Shown piece after piece: positions 1 through 7,208 of a stretch of 10,692 bases of DNA. The stretch comes from an uncultured Lachnospira sp. (lineage in GTDB: Bacteria > Bacillota > Clostridia > Lachnospirales > Lachnospiraceae). A model generated the notes under the pieces. The model did no database searches and was not told where the DNA came from. It saw nothing but the letters and a program-made list of their open reading frames with translations. The first letter of the stretch is position 1; each line of letters begins with the position of its first letter. The stretch covers positions 1-10,692 of the forward strand of contig CAMZGB010000028.1 of NCBI GenBank assembly GCA_947306285.1, given 5' to 3'. A program made the translations under genes and the position numbers.

Positions 1-125
1 ACTTCTTTTTGAACTTGCTGAAGATCTTTTTTATTATATGAAGTTTTATCATCTGATTTCTTACATCCAACTAAGCTCAAAACGAGTAAAGTAAAGACAC
101 AAGCCAGACATAAATACCTTTTCAT
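1..125 (-). CDS. Partial lipoprotein, probable OadG-type decarboxylase gamma subunit (N-terminus only)
   Basis: Only the first 41 codons are in the window; the gene continues past the left edge. The peptide begins MKRYLCLACVFTLLVLSLVG and reaches Cys21. This is a short basic start, a hydrophobic core and a lipobox (L-V-G-C), so the product should be a lipid-anchored exported protein. After Cys21 it becomes hydrophilic (KKSDDKTSYNKKDLQQ). The start is supported by a strong AGGAGG 5 nt upstream that overlaps the TAG stop of the carboxyltransferase gene, giving a 9-nt gap and likely translational coupling. From what I know of Lachnospiraceae, the gene after this type of carboxyltransferase often encodes an OadG-family subunit with a lipoprotein-like N-terminus, so OadG is the best guess. 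It rests on position and signal type only, since the diagnostic OadG region lies outside the window. An unrelated lipoprotein is possible. Confidence 0.7.
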   Translation of the reverse strand, partial: MKRYLCLACVFTLLVLSLVGCKKSDDKTSYNKKDLQQVQKE

Positions 126-130
126 CTTTG

Positions 131-136
131 CCTCCT
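131..136 (-). promoter_or_regulatory. Ribosome binding site of the lipoprotein gene, overlapping the upstream stop
   Basis: The minus strand reads TAGGAGGCAAAGATG. A perfect AGGAGG overlaps the TAG stop codon of the preceding gene and lies 5 nt from the ATG. This settles the lipoprotein start and indicates coupled translation of the two genes. Confidence 0.85.
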
Positions 137-1460
137 AAGCTTCCTTTGTATAAAGCATCTCAAATGCCCCAATAAGATATTTTCTAGTATCAACAGGATT
201 GATGATTGAATCGATGTAACCTCTTGCAGCTACATTTGCAATACTGCCTTGAAGTTTTTCGTATTCACCAACCTTGCTATCATCACCATACATAACTTCT
301 GACGCTTTTCTAGGATCCATAACTGAAACTCTAGAAGTTGGCCATGCATAAACAATATCAGCGCCCAATGCCTTAGGGTTCATAATAATATATCCACTTC
401 CAACAGCGTCACCCACAATTAGATTAACCTTTGGAACAGTCGCATTCGACAAAGCAAACACAAGATTTGCAGCCTCACCAACTCCATCCTTTTCTGTCTC
501 AAAAGTTGAAACAAATCCTGTACTATTTGTAATAGTAAGAATAGGAATTCCAAGTGAGTCACATGTGATTGCAAAATCAGACGCCTTCTTAAGTCCATCA
601 GTTGTAAACTTGTCCTCTTTGTTAGCGATAACACCAACTGTTGCACCGTTTAATTTAATAAACGCAGTAACTACATCGTCAGAAAAATCTTTCTTTACTT
701 CAATAACAAATGCATCATCCGATATTTCTTTGATAGCCTCAATTGGATTTGAAATCTTATCTTCAATATCAACTCCGCGATTAAGATCGTCTGTTGCTTC
801 CACATCAACAGCTGGAACTGATGAGTTTGAAGGTATTGTTGAAACAAGATTTCTTACCTCTGTATAGATATCATCTTCGACACAGACGAAATCCACATTG
901 CCAACTTCTGCTTGGTACTCAGCTGATGAACAATCAACTGTCTTGTTATCTGCAATTGTATTTGGTGAATTTACAAATAACTTTGCACTAGACTTCTCCA
1001 TAAAAGTAAAGTCAGATAGTTTCGAAAGAACACTTAATGCTCCTCCGCACTCACCAAACAACATTGTGATCTGTGGAATCACTCCATATGCATTTGATTG
1101 CATAAAATAAATCTGGCCAAAAGCTTCAAGTGCATCTACTGACTCTTGAACTCTAAAACCAGAACTATCAATAAGACCAATGATAGGTGCACCCATATCA
1201 ATAGCCTTCTCATATATATTAATAATCTTCTTTGCATGCATCTCACCAACAGAACCGCCTAGTACATCTGGATCCTGACTGTAAACGAACACCAATTCTC
1301 CGTTAATAAGTCCATATCCAGTAACTACTCCGTCTGATGGCGTATCAGTTTCGTTAACGTTAAAATCGGTGCTTCTAGCCTTAACTAGAGCCCCTATTTC
1401 TACAAAACTGTTGTCATCAAGAAGATTGTTAATTCTCTCTCTTGCCTTAGTATTGCTCAT
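135..1460 (-). CDS. Carboxyltransferase subunit of a biotin-dependent acyl-CoA decarboxylase/carboxylase (MmdA/PccB-like)
   Basis: A 441-residue member of the carboxyl transferase family (crotonase-like fold), which moves CO2 between an acyl-CoA and biotin. The N-terminal lobe (about residues 5-215) has the usual KARERINNLLDDNSFVE opening, the GSVGEMHAKKI stretch and the oxyanion-type segment FGECGGALSVLSKLSDF (about 135-151). The C-terminal lobe (about 225-430) has GLKKASDFAITCDSLGIPIL, then GDAVGSGYIIMNPKALGAD and VYAWPTSRVSVM (about 350-381). It is shorter than the roughly 510 residues of classical MmdA/PccB. I chose the ATG at 1460 because GGAGG lies 8 nt upstream; the reading frame is open back to a TTG at 1514 but that start has no ribosome site. 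The coupled lipoprotein downstream suggests a membrane sodium-pumping decarboxylase; the biotin and membrane subunits would lie beyond the window. Substrate (methylmalonyl-, malonyl-, glutaconyl-CoA or other) cannot be decided from the sequence. Confidence 0.88.
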   Translation of the reverse strand: MSNTKARERINNLLDDNSFVEIGALVKARSTDFNVNETDTPSDGVVTGYGLINGELVFVYSQDPDVLGGSVGEMHAKKIINIYEKAIDMGAPIIGLIDSSGFRVQESVDALEAFGQIYFMQSNAYGVIPQITMLFGECGGALSVLSKLSDFTFMEKSSAKLFVNSPNTIADNKTVDCSSAEYQAEVGNVDFVCVEDDIYTEVRNLVSTIPSNSSVPAVDVEATDDLNRGVDIEDKISNPIEAIKEISDDAFVIEVKKDFSDDVVTAFIKLNGATVGVIANKEDKFTTDGLKKASDFAITCDSLGIPILTITNSTGFVSTFETEKDGVGEAANLVFALSNATVPKVNLIVGDAVGSGYIIMNPKALGADIVYAWPTSRVSVMDPRKASEVMYGDDSKVGEYEKLQGSIANVAARGYIDSIINPVDTRKYLIGAFEMLYTKEA

Positions 1461-1468
1461 CGATTTTT

Positions 1469-1473
1469 CCTCC
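1469..1473 (-). promoter_or_regulatory. Ribosome binding site fixing the carboxyltransferase start
   Basis: The minus strand reads GGAGGAAAAATCGATG. The GGAGG is 8 nt from the ATG at 1460 and supports that start over the upstream in-frame TTG at 1514. Confidence 0.8.
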
Positions 1474-1500
1474 AAAATATATGTAAAATTTAGTAATAAC

Positions 1501-1594
1501 CCAATTTTTACCAAGTATTATACTAATACTTACTCTGTCAATAATCAAGGTTAAAATTTTAGTAAAAAACTTTACTTTTTTAGGTAAAAATTGG
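1501..1594. repeat. 12-bp perfect inverted repeat flanking the promoter region
   Basis: CCAATTTTTACC at 1501-1512 is exactly matched by its reverse complement GGTAAAAATTGG at 1583-1594, with 70 nt between the arms. The left arm abuts the 19-bp palindrome at 1513. The right arm lies just after the asnB stop codon. The arms bracket the predicted promoter, so they could be paired protein sites or the ends of a long RNA stem. Function is unknown. Confidence 0.6.
1513..1541 (-). promoter_or_regulatory. Probable promoter of the carboxyltransferase unit, with a 19-bp palindromic operator over the -10 box
   Basis: On the minus strand a perfect TTGACA (1541-1536) is followed by a perfect TATAAT (1522-1517), but the spacer is only 13 nt, well short of 17. 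An alternative -35, TTGATT, would give a 20-nt spacer. The TATAAT lies inside a perfect 19-bp palindrome, AAGTATTA-TAC-TAATACTT (plus strand, 1513-1531; 8-bp arms). A protein bound there would cover the -10 box. This arrangement suggests regulated expression of the decarboxylase genes, either by repression or by an activator that corrects poor spacing. The regulator is unknown. I see the hexamers and palindrome directly; promoter activity is inferred. Confidence 0.5.
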
Positions 1595-1603
1595 CGGTGT
1601 TTT

Positions 1604-3487
1604 TTATAGTTTTTGAACTCTCTTACTTAGCCACTCTGCATTGATTGGTTTAAAGTTGTCCTCTTCGAAGTAAACCTTATACCAAATCAAGAATACATAA
1701 ACAGTCCATATTCTTCTGCTGTTGTCTGCTTTACCATTTCTATGGTCTTCCATAAGCTTAACAAGTATGTCTGTATTAAAATATTTCTCAGCAGTTTCAC
1801 TCGTAAGAACAGATAATACTTTATCGTAGTATTTATCTTCACAAAGCCATACTCTAATAGGGACTGGGAAGCCCAATTTTTTCTTATTTGCAGTCTTCTC
1901 CGGAATATGTCTCTTAGCTGCAATTCTAAACGCTCGTTTTGTTGCAGTGTCTGTAACCTTATACTCTGTTGGTAATCTCTTAGCATAGTTGAATACTTTT
2001 ACATCTAAGAATGGAACTCTAGATTCCAAACAGTGTGCCATACTCATCTTGTCAGCCTTAAGAAGAATATCTCCTTGTAGCCAGAAATTAATATCAACAT
2101 ATTGCATCTTAGAAATATCATCTAAACCTTCTGCCTTTTTATAAGTTTGATAAACTAAATCTTTTGGCTCAATATGTGTCAACTTTGTTTTTAAAAGAGC
2201 CTCTCTATCTTTTACTGAGAACATATTGGCATTACCAATAAATCTCTCTTCAACACTCTTGCTACCACGAATAAAGAAATCGCGTCCCTTAACATCGGGA
2301 AGATGCTTTGCAATACCAGCAATTCCCTTTCTAATAAACTTCGGAACTTTTTGATAACCCTTTAGGGAAATTGGCTCGTGATAAATATTGTAACCGCCGA
2401 AGAACTCGTCGGCACCCTCTCCTGATAAAACAACCTTAATCTGCTCAGCCGCGACTTGATCTACGAAGTAAAGCGCAATACATGATGGGTCAGCAAGTGG
2501 CTCATCCATGTAGTACATTACACTCTCAATCGAATTGAAGTATTCGTCGCTATCTATAGTCTTGCTGAAGTTTTTCTTATTTAATTCTTCTACCAAACTT
2601 TCAGCATATCTTATCTCGTTGTATTTACTCTGCTTATCTAAAAATCCAACTGTGAAAGTTTTGTCCGCTGGAAATTCAGAAACAACATAACTTGAATCAA
2701 CTCCGCTTGACAATAATGATCCAACTTCCACGTCGGCTATCATATGCGCATCTACAGTTTCATGAACTACTTTTTCAATATCAGATACCGTCTCATCCAA
2801 TGTCTTTCCACTCTTCGGTTTTAGTTTTGGATCAAAGTATCTTTTGATTTCTAATTGTCCATCTTTAAGTTCAAAATAATGTCCTGCAGGAAGTTTAAAT
2901 ATTCCTTTAAAGAATGTCTCAGGCAAAACTGAGTATTGGAAACTCAAGTACTGCTCCAAAGCTTCCTCATTTACTTCTTTTTTATATCCAGGAAAATCCA
3001 AAATAGATTTAATCTCTGAGCCAAAAACAAATGCGTCATCAATCATTCCATAATAAAAAGGTTTGATACCAAAATAGTCTCTGGCACCAAACAATGTTTT
3101 AGTTTTAGAGTCCCAAATAACAAATGCAAACATACCACGAAGCATTGTTAGGAATTCTTTTCCATATTCTTCATATCCGTGAATCAAACACTCTGTGTCC
3201 GAATCATTTGCAAAGGTATGACCTCTGCGTATTAAATCTTCTCTGAGTTCAAGGTGATTATAAATCTCACCATTGAACACAATAGCCAAATCACCCGTCT
3301 CATTATACATTGGCTGGTATCCGTGATTTAAGTCAATAATGCTAAGACGTCTATGACCAAGAGCAGCTAAATCGTCCACATACATACCCATATCATCTGG
3401 GCCTCTGTGAGCAATTCTATCTACCATTGTTTTTAGAATCTTTTTGCTGTTATTTACTTTTCCAACAAATCCACAAATTCCACACAT
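1604..3487 (-). CDS. asnB: Glutamine-dependent asparagine synthetase family amidotransferase (AsnB), possible mDAP amidotransferase
   Basis: A 627-residue two-domain cytosolic enzyme. The N-terminal class II glutaminase domain starts with the nucleophile Cys2 (MCGICGFVG) and shows HRGPDDMG (27-34), GHRRLSIIDLN (44-54), NGEIYNH (72-78) and SDTE (96-99). The C-terminal synthetase domain has the ATP-binding PP-loop LLSSGVDSS (258-266), MDEPLADPS (327-335), SGEGADEFFGGYN (355-367) and, further on, ESRVPFLD. These are the residues needed for ammonia transfer from Gln and for substrate adenylation. The length and C-terminal motifs (KKLGFPVPIR, KADNSRRIWTV) look close to Bacillus subtilis AsnB, which is known to amidate meso-DAP in peptidoglycan. 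Here the gene directly follows dapF and murE, so that role is attractive, though ordinary asparagine synthesis is equally encoded by this family. GGAAAGG lies 6 nt before the ATG. The gap to murE is 47 nt with no terminator. Confidence 0.95.
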   Translation of the reverse strand: MCGICGFVGKVNNSKKILKTMVDRIAHRGPDDMGMYVDDLAALGHRRLSIIDLNHGYQPMYNETGDLAIVFNGEIYNHLELREDLIRRGHTFANDSDTECLIHGYEEYGKEFLTMLRGMFAFVIWDSKTKTLFGARDYFGIKPFYYGMIDDAFVFGSEIKSILDFPGYKKEVNEEALEQYLSFQYSVLPETFFKGIFKLPAGHYFELKDGQLEIKRYFDPKLKPKSGKTLDETVSDIEKVVHETVDAHMIADVEVGSLLSSGVDSSYVVSEFPADKTFTVGFLDKQSKYNEIRYAESLVEELNKKNFSKTIDSDEYFNSIESVMYYMDEPLADPSCIALYFVDQVAAEQIKVVLSGEGADEFFGGYNIYHEPISLKGYQKVPKFIRKGIAGIAKHLPDVKGRDFFIRGSKSVEERFIGNANMFSVKDREALLKTKLTHIEPKDLVYQTYKKAEGLDDISKMQYVDINFWLQGDILLKADKMSMAHCLESRVPFLDVKVFNYAKRLPTEYKVTDTATKRAFRIAAKRHIPEKTANKKKLGFPVPIRVWLCEDKYYDKVLSVLTSETAEKYFNTDILVKLMEDHRNGKADNSRRIWTVYVFLIWYKVYFEEDNFKPINAEWLSKRVQKL

Positions 3488-3534
3488 AATGAACCTTTCC
3501 GTATCTAGCCTCTATGAGTTTTATAACTTCCCAA

Positions 3535-5007
3535 TTACAAAACTTCTTTCACCTCGTCTTCGGAGATGACCTCATTAATCAAAGTGCGCTCATCCATTGG
3601 ATGTTTGACGCCTTTGATCTCTTGATAGTCTTCATGGCCTTTGCCGGCCAAGACTATAATGTCGCCATCTTGTGCATTCATAATCGCATATCGAATAGCA
3701 TCTTTTCTATCTGGCACTGTGGCGTATTCGCCGTCGGCCTTTTTAACGCCAACTAAAATATCATTTATGATATCCATTGGCTCTTCAAATCTTGGATTGT
3801 CAGAAGTAACAACTGTAAAGTCGGCAAGCTTTGATGAAACTTCGCCCATCTCATATCTTCTGTCCTTACTTCTATTGCCACCACAACCAAAAATAGTAAC
3901 AATACGTTTTGGATTGTATTCTTTAAGACTTGTGAGTAAACTTTCTAAACTCATCGCATTGTGAGCGTAATCAATCATAAATACAAATCTGTCTGATACT
4001 TTAACAATTTCTACACGACCTTTGACGCTGATGTCAATCAATGCTTTTTGAATTACTTCTTTATCATCAGTCAAATGAGAACAAATTGCAATCGCACATA
4101 GACTATTGTAAACACTAAATATTCCAGGCACGTGAATCTCAACTGGCATTTCAAGTTTTCCTGTCAAATCATAAGACACGCATAGCTTTCCTGGTTTAGT
4201 GAACAGTTCAATATTCGTCGCTCTAAAATCAGCCTCGTTTTCAACCCCGTATGTTTCAACATCACAAGTTGAACCCTCAAGAATTTCTTTAGTATGTTTA
4301 TCATCTATATTTACAATTGCGTGTTTACACTGTTTAAATAACATAGCCTTGCACTCAAGATAATGTGCAAAATCTCTATGCTCGTTTGGCCCAATGTGAT
4401 CTGGCTCAAGGTTAGTAAAGATTCCATAATCAAATGTAAATCCAGCCACTCTATCAAGCATCAAACCTTGCGATGAAACTTCCATAACTACACACTGAAT
4501 TCCTGCATCCACCATTTTTCTAAATGTCTCTTGAATAATGAATGACTCTGGAGTTGTGTTAACTGCCTTAATTCTCTCGTCGCCAATAATAGTTTCAATC
4601 GTTCCTATAAGCCCTGTCTTAATTCCAACACTTTCAAGAACTGATCTAACCATATACGTTGTTGTAGTTTTACCCTTAGTTCCAGTAATTCCAATAGTTG
4701 TGATCTGCTCTGCTGGATAATCAAAGTAAGCCGCTGACATATATGCTAAAGCTTTTCTAGTATTTTCAACTTTAACTAACGTTACATTTTCTGGCACATC
4801 AACATCATCTTGCACAATAATTGCAGCCGCACCTTTTTCGGCCACATCAGCTGCAAAGTCATGAGCATCGAAACCTGCACCCTTAATGCATACAAAAACA
4901 TCGCCTTTTTCTACTTTTCTTGAATCATAGCAAAGTTTGTTAACTTGTAATTCTGTAGTTCCCTGAATTACCTTATATTCAATTCTCTCTAAGAGTCTTG
5001 CTAACAT
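3535..5007 (-). CDS. murE: UDP-MurNAc-L-Ala-D-Glu:meso-diaminopimelate ligase
   Basis: A 490-residue cytosolic Mur ligase that adds meso-DAP to the UDP-MurNAc dipeptide using ATP. The N-terminal domain (about 1-100) has the DSRKVEKGDVFVCIKG UMAG-binding motif (28-43). The central ATPase domain has the P-loop GITGTKGKTTTTY (106-118), NTTPES (150-155), EVSSQGL (176-182), NLEPDHIG (199-206) and the lysine expected to be carbamylated, Lys220. The C-terminal domain has DYAHN (346-350), FGCGGNRSKDRR (373-384), DNPR (403-406) and KGHEDYQ (456-462). DNPR is the signature of enzymes that select meso-DAP rather than lysine, which agrees with dapF immediately upstream. The position after DYAH is NAM, where many MurE proteins have TPD. 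The ATG follows the dapF TAA with no gap; the nearest GGAG is about 14 nt upstream inside dapF, so translation probably depends on coupling. Confidence 0.96.
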   Translation of the reverse strand: MLARLLERIEYKVIQGTTELQVNKLCYDSRKVEKGDVFVCIKGAGFDAHDFAADVAEKGAAAIIVQDDVDVPENVTLVKVENTRKALAYMSAAYFDYPAEQITTIGITGTKGKTTTTYMVRSVLESVGIKTGLIGTIETIIGDERIKAVNTTPESFIIQETFRKMVDAGIQCVVMEVSSQGLMLDRVAGFTFDYGIFTNLEPDHIGPNEHRDFAHYLECKAMLFKQCKHAIVNIDDKHTKEILEGSTCDVETYGVENEADFRATNIELFTKPGKLCVSYDLTGKLEMPVEIHVPGIFSVYNSLCAIAICSHLTDDKEVIQKALIDISVKGRVEIVKVSDRFVFMIDYAHNAMSLESLLTSLKEYNPKRIVTIFGCGGNRSKDRRYEMGEVSSKLADFTVVTSDNPRFEEPMDIINDILVGVKKADGEYATVPDRKDAIRYAIMNAQDGDIIVLAGKGHEDYQEIKGVKHPMDERTLINEVISEDEVKEVL

Positions 5008-5844
5008 TTATTCTTCAATCTCTCCTTCGAAAGAAATCTCTGCTGGACCTGTCATATAAACAGAATCCTCATTTGTGTCATACTCAATGTAAAGTGTTCC
5101 ACCAAGTAGTTCCACATAAACTTCATTCTCTGTTAATTCATTTAGGTATGATGCAACTACACTTGCACTTGCTCCAGTTCCGCAAGCCATAGTCTCGCCT
5201 GAACCTCTCTCCCAAACTCTCATTTTAATATGGTTCTTATCAACAACTTGAACAAATTCAGTGTTGATTCTATCTGGGAACAATTCATTGTTCTCAAACT
5301 CTGGACCATACTTTTCAATATCAAAGTTATCTACATCATCGACAAAGACAACGCAATGTGGATTACCCATTGATACGCAAGTCATCTTAAACTTCTTACC
5401 AGCAACTTTGATAGCCTCATCTAAAACTTGCTCTTTGTCTGACTCAACAGGAATCTCCGCTGGAGTTAAACTTGGTTTTCCAACATTAACTCTAACTGAT
5501 TCAACTTTGTCTTCATCATTAACTGATAAGAACAAAGTCTTAATGCCTGACAAAGTTTCAACTGTGACAATCTTTTTGTTTGTCATCTCTTTGTCATAAA
5601 CATATTTTCCAACACATCTAATTCCGTTGCCACACATCTTAGCTTCAGAACCATCTGCATTATATATATTCATTTTGAAGTCAGCCTCATTTGATGGGTT
5701 AATAAGAATCAATCCATCTGAACCAACGCCAAAATGTCTATCGCTTACTTTTTTTGATAATTCTTCAGGCTCATCGATTTCATACACGAATCCATTCACA
5801 TATACATAATCATTTCCACAGCCTTGCATTTTTGTAAATTTCAT
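5008..5844 (-). CDS. dapF: Diaminopimelate epimerase
   Basis: A 278-residue cytosolic, cofactor-independent epimerase that converts LL-DAP to meso-DAP, the last-but-one step of lysine synthesis and the source of the MurE substrate. The protein has the family opening MKFTKMQGCGNDYVYVN, the first catalytic cysteine in MCGNGIRC (Cys71), GNPHCV (160-165), and the second catalytic cysteine in GSGETMACGTGAS (Cys221). Both acid/base cysteines are therefore present and the length is normal for the family. GAGGAG lies 9 nt before the ATG. The gap from scpB is 32 nt, and the stop codon directly touches the murE start, so the two enzymes of the mDAP branch are made together. Confidence 0.97.
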   Translation of the reverse strand: MKFTKMQGCGNDYVYVNGFVYEIDEPEELSKKVSDRHFGVGSDGLILINPSNEADFKMNIYNADGSEAKMCGNGIRCVGKYVYDKEMTNKKIVTVETLSGIKTLFLSVNDEDKVESVRVNVGKPSLTPAEIPVESDKEQVLDEAIKVAGKKFKMTCVSMGNPHCVVFVDDVDNFDIEKYGPEFENNELFPDRINTEFVQVVDKNHIKMRVWERGSGETMACGTGASASVVASYLNELTENEVYVELLGGTLYIEYDTNEDSVYMTGPAEISFEGEIEE

Positions 5845-5876
5845 ATCTCACTTCTCCTCGATTTTTCCTCAAAAAT

Positions 5877-6449
5877 CTATTGATCGTTTGATGTAAATAC
5901 TACTTCGTCTTCCACCTCATCTTTAATTTCATTTACAGTGTCAGGATCAAAGACAGGCAATGTGTCAGCTGACTGAACACCAAATCTCCTCAAGAACTCC
6001 TCAGTAGTTCCAAACAAAAGTGGACGTCCAGGAGCATCAACCCTTCCAACTTCTTCTACCAATTCATACTCAATAAGTTTATTAACAGCAAAGTCAGATT
6101 TTACACCTCTGATTCTTTCAATCTCAGTCTTTGTAACTGGTTGCTTGTAAGCAATGATTGAAAGTGTCTCCATCAAAACATCTGTAAGCACTTGTCTCTT
6201 CGGCTGCTTAGCAACCTTGATAAGTGATTCATATGTTTCTGGCTTTGTGCACATCTGATATGCATTATCAAGTTCGATAATCTTTAGGCCTCTACCTTCT
6301 TTTGCATATTCATCTTGCAATTCTTTCACAATCTTTCTAACATCCGCTGATTTAATCTCCAATGCTTTTGCAATCACCGGAATATCAACAGACTCACCCA
6401 TTGTGAATAGTATTGATTCAATATCTGCTTTTAGTTTTTTGTTATCCAT
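5877..6449 (-). CDS. scpB: Chromosome segregation and condensation protein ScpB
   Basis: A 190-residue kleisin-interacting subunit of the SMC-ScpAB condensin, which compacts and helps segregate the nucleoid. It shows the two winged-helix arrangement of the family: the first about residues 1-80 (LKADIESILFTMGESV near the start, then YQMCTKPE), the second about 88-165 with LMETLSIIAYKQPVTKTEIE, then IRGVKSD and GRPLLFGTTEEFLRRFG. The tail is acidic (VNEIKDEVEDEVV). The length matches typical ScpB. AGAGG overlaps the scpA stop codon and lies 5 nt before the ATG, with 8 nt between the genes, so synthesis is probably coupled to that of ScpA, its direct partner. Confidence 0.95.
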   Translation of the reverse strand: MDNKKLKADIESILFTMGESVDIPVIAKALEIKSADVRKIVKELQDEYAKEGRGLKIIELDNAYQMCTKPETYESLIKVAKQPKRQVLTDVLMETLSIIAYKQPVTKTEIERIRGVKSDFAVNKLIEYELVEEVGRVDAPGRPLLFGTTEEFLRRFGVQSADTLPVFDPDTVNEIKDEVEDEVVFTSNDQ

Positions 6450-6457
6450 CTTAACCT

Positions 6458-7201
6458 CTATTCTATTGATGTAATATAAATATCATCAAAAGTATTCTCC
6501 TGTCTTACTTCAATCTCGCCCACCTTAATCAACTCTAAGATAGCCAAAAACGAAACGACAACTTCTATCTTCGATGAAGCATTCTCCAACAACTGTCTAA
6601 AACTACATTTCTTTTTAGTCTTAATTGTATGCTGAACATATTCCATCTTTTCAGGGAGACTAACTTCTTCCATCTCAATTGTTCCAAACTTACTTCTGAC
6701 TGGGTCAATCTTATCAACCTGTCGTTTAAGAACCATCTGGAATATTTCGTTTAACTTAGAAAGATCAACATCTTTTAAAAGTTTATCTAAATCAACTGGT
6801 TGCTGATATTTCTTAACCTCTTTAGGAATTGTTGGGTCTTTATAAAGTGACTTTCCAGCATAGACTTGCATATCACGAAGTTCCTGAGCTGCATGCTTGT
6901 ACATCTTATACTCAATCAACTTCTCAACCAGTTCTGCTCGTGGATCAATTTCATTGCCTTCTTCATCAACCTCTTTAGGAAGAAGCATTCGAGACTTGAT
7001 ATCGATTAGAGTTGCTGCCATAAGCAAAAACTCACTTGCCATATCTAAATCTTCTTTAGGCATCTGGTTCACGTACTCCAAATACTGGTCAGTAATCTCA
7101 ACGATTGGAATATCGTAAATATCTATTTTGTTTTTTTCAATCAAATGTAGTAATAAGTCCAGCGGACCCTCAAACACTTGAAGTTTAAATTCTAGATCCA
7201 T
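6458..7201 (-). CDS. scpA: Segregation and condensation protein ScpA (kleisin)
   Basis: A 247-residue kleisin that bridges the SMC heads in the bacterial condensin complex. The N-terminus has the family hallmark FEGPLDLLLHLIEKNKIDIYD (about residues 10-30), followed by IPIVEITDQYLEYV and the helix LLMAATLIDIKSRMLLP, which together form the SMC-neck-binding part. The middle is charged and variable. The C-terminal winged-helix part (about 175-247), including SFLAILELIKVGEIEVRQ, should contact the other SMC head. Length is typical. It starts 7 nt after the LTA-synthase stop, with only a weak AGG-type ribosome site, which suggests coupling to the upstream gene. SMC itself is not in the window. 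Confidence 0.95.
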   Translation of the reverse strand: MDLEFKLQVFEGPLDLLLHLIEKNKIDIYDIPIVEITDQYLEYVNQMPKEDLDMASEFLLMAATLIDIKSRMLLPKEVDEEGNEIDPRAELVEKLIEYKMYKHAAQELRDMQVYAGKSLYKDPTIPKEVKKYQQPVDLDKLLKDVDLSKLNEIFQMVLKRQVDKIDPVRSKFGTIEMEEVSLPEKMEYVQHTIKTKKKCSFRQLLENASSKIEVVVSFLAILELIKVGEIEVRQENTFDDIYITSIE

Positions 7202-7208
7202 TTCTTAC

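Noticed and set aside
565..991. Plus-strand open frames of 60-110 codons inside the carboxyltransferase, murE, dapF and other genes.
   Set aside because: They lie opposite well-supported genes, have no ribosome sites or recognisable domains, and read as low-complexity antisense shadows.
1461..1514. In-frame upstream extension of the carboxyltransferase to a TTG at 1514 (18 extra residues).
   Set aside because: No ribosome site before the TTG, it lies at the predicted promoter, and a good GGAGG precedes the ATG at 1460, where family similarity begins.
1561..1576. AGTAAA-AAAC-TTTACT as a terminator for the main operon after asnB.
   Set aside because: Only six A/T-rich pairs and no clear U-run follow on the minus strand; too weak to call.
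5859..5870. Identical 12-mer CGATTTTTCCTC before dapF and before the carboxyltransferase (1461-1472).
   Set aside because: It contains the Shine-Dalgarno core and an A-rich spacer, so similarity at two ribosome sites is expected; no sign of a mobile repeat.
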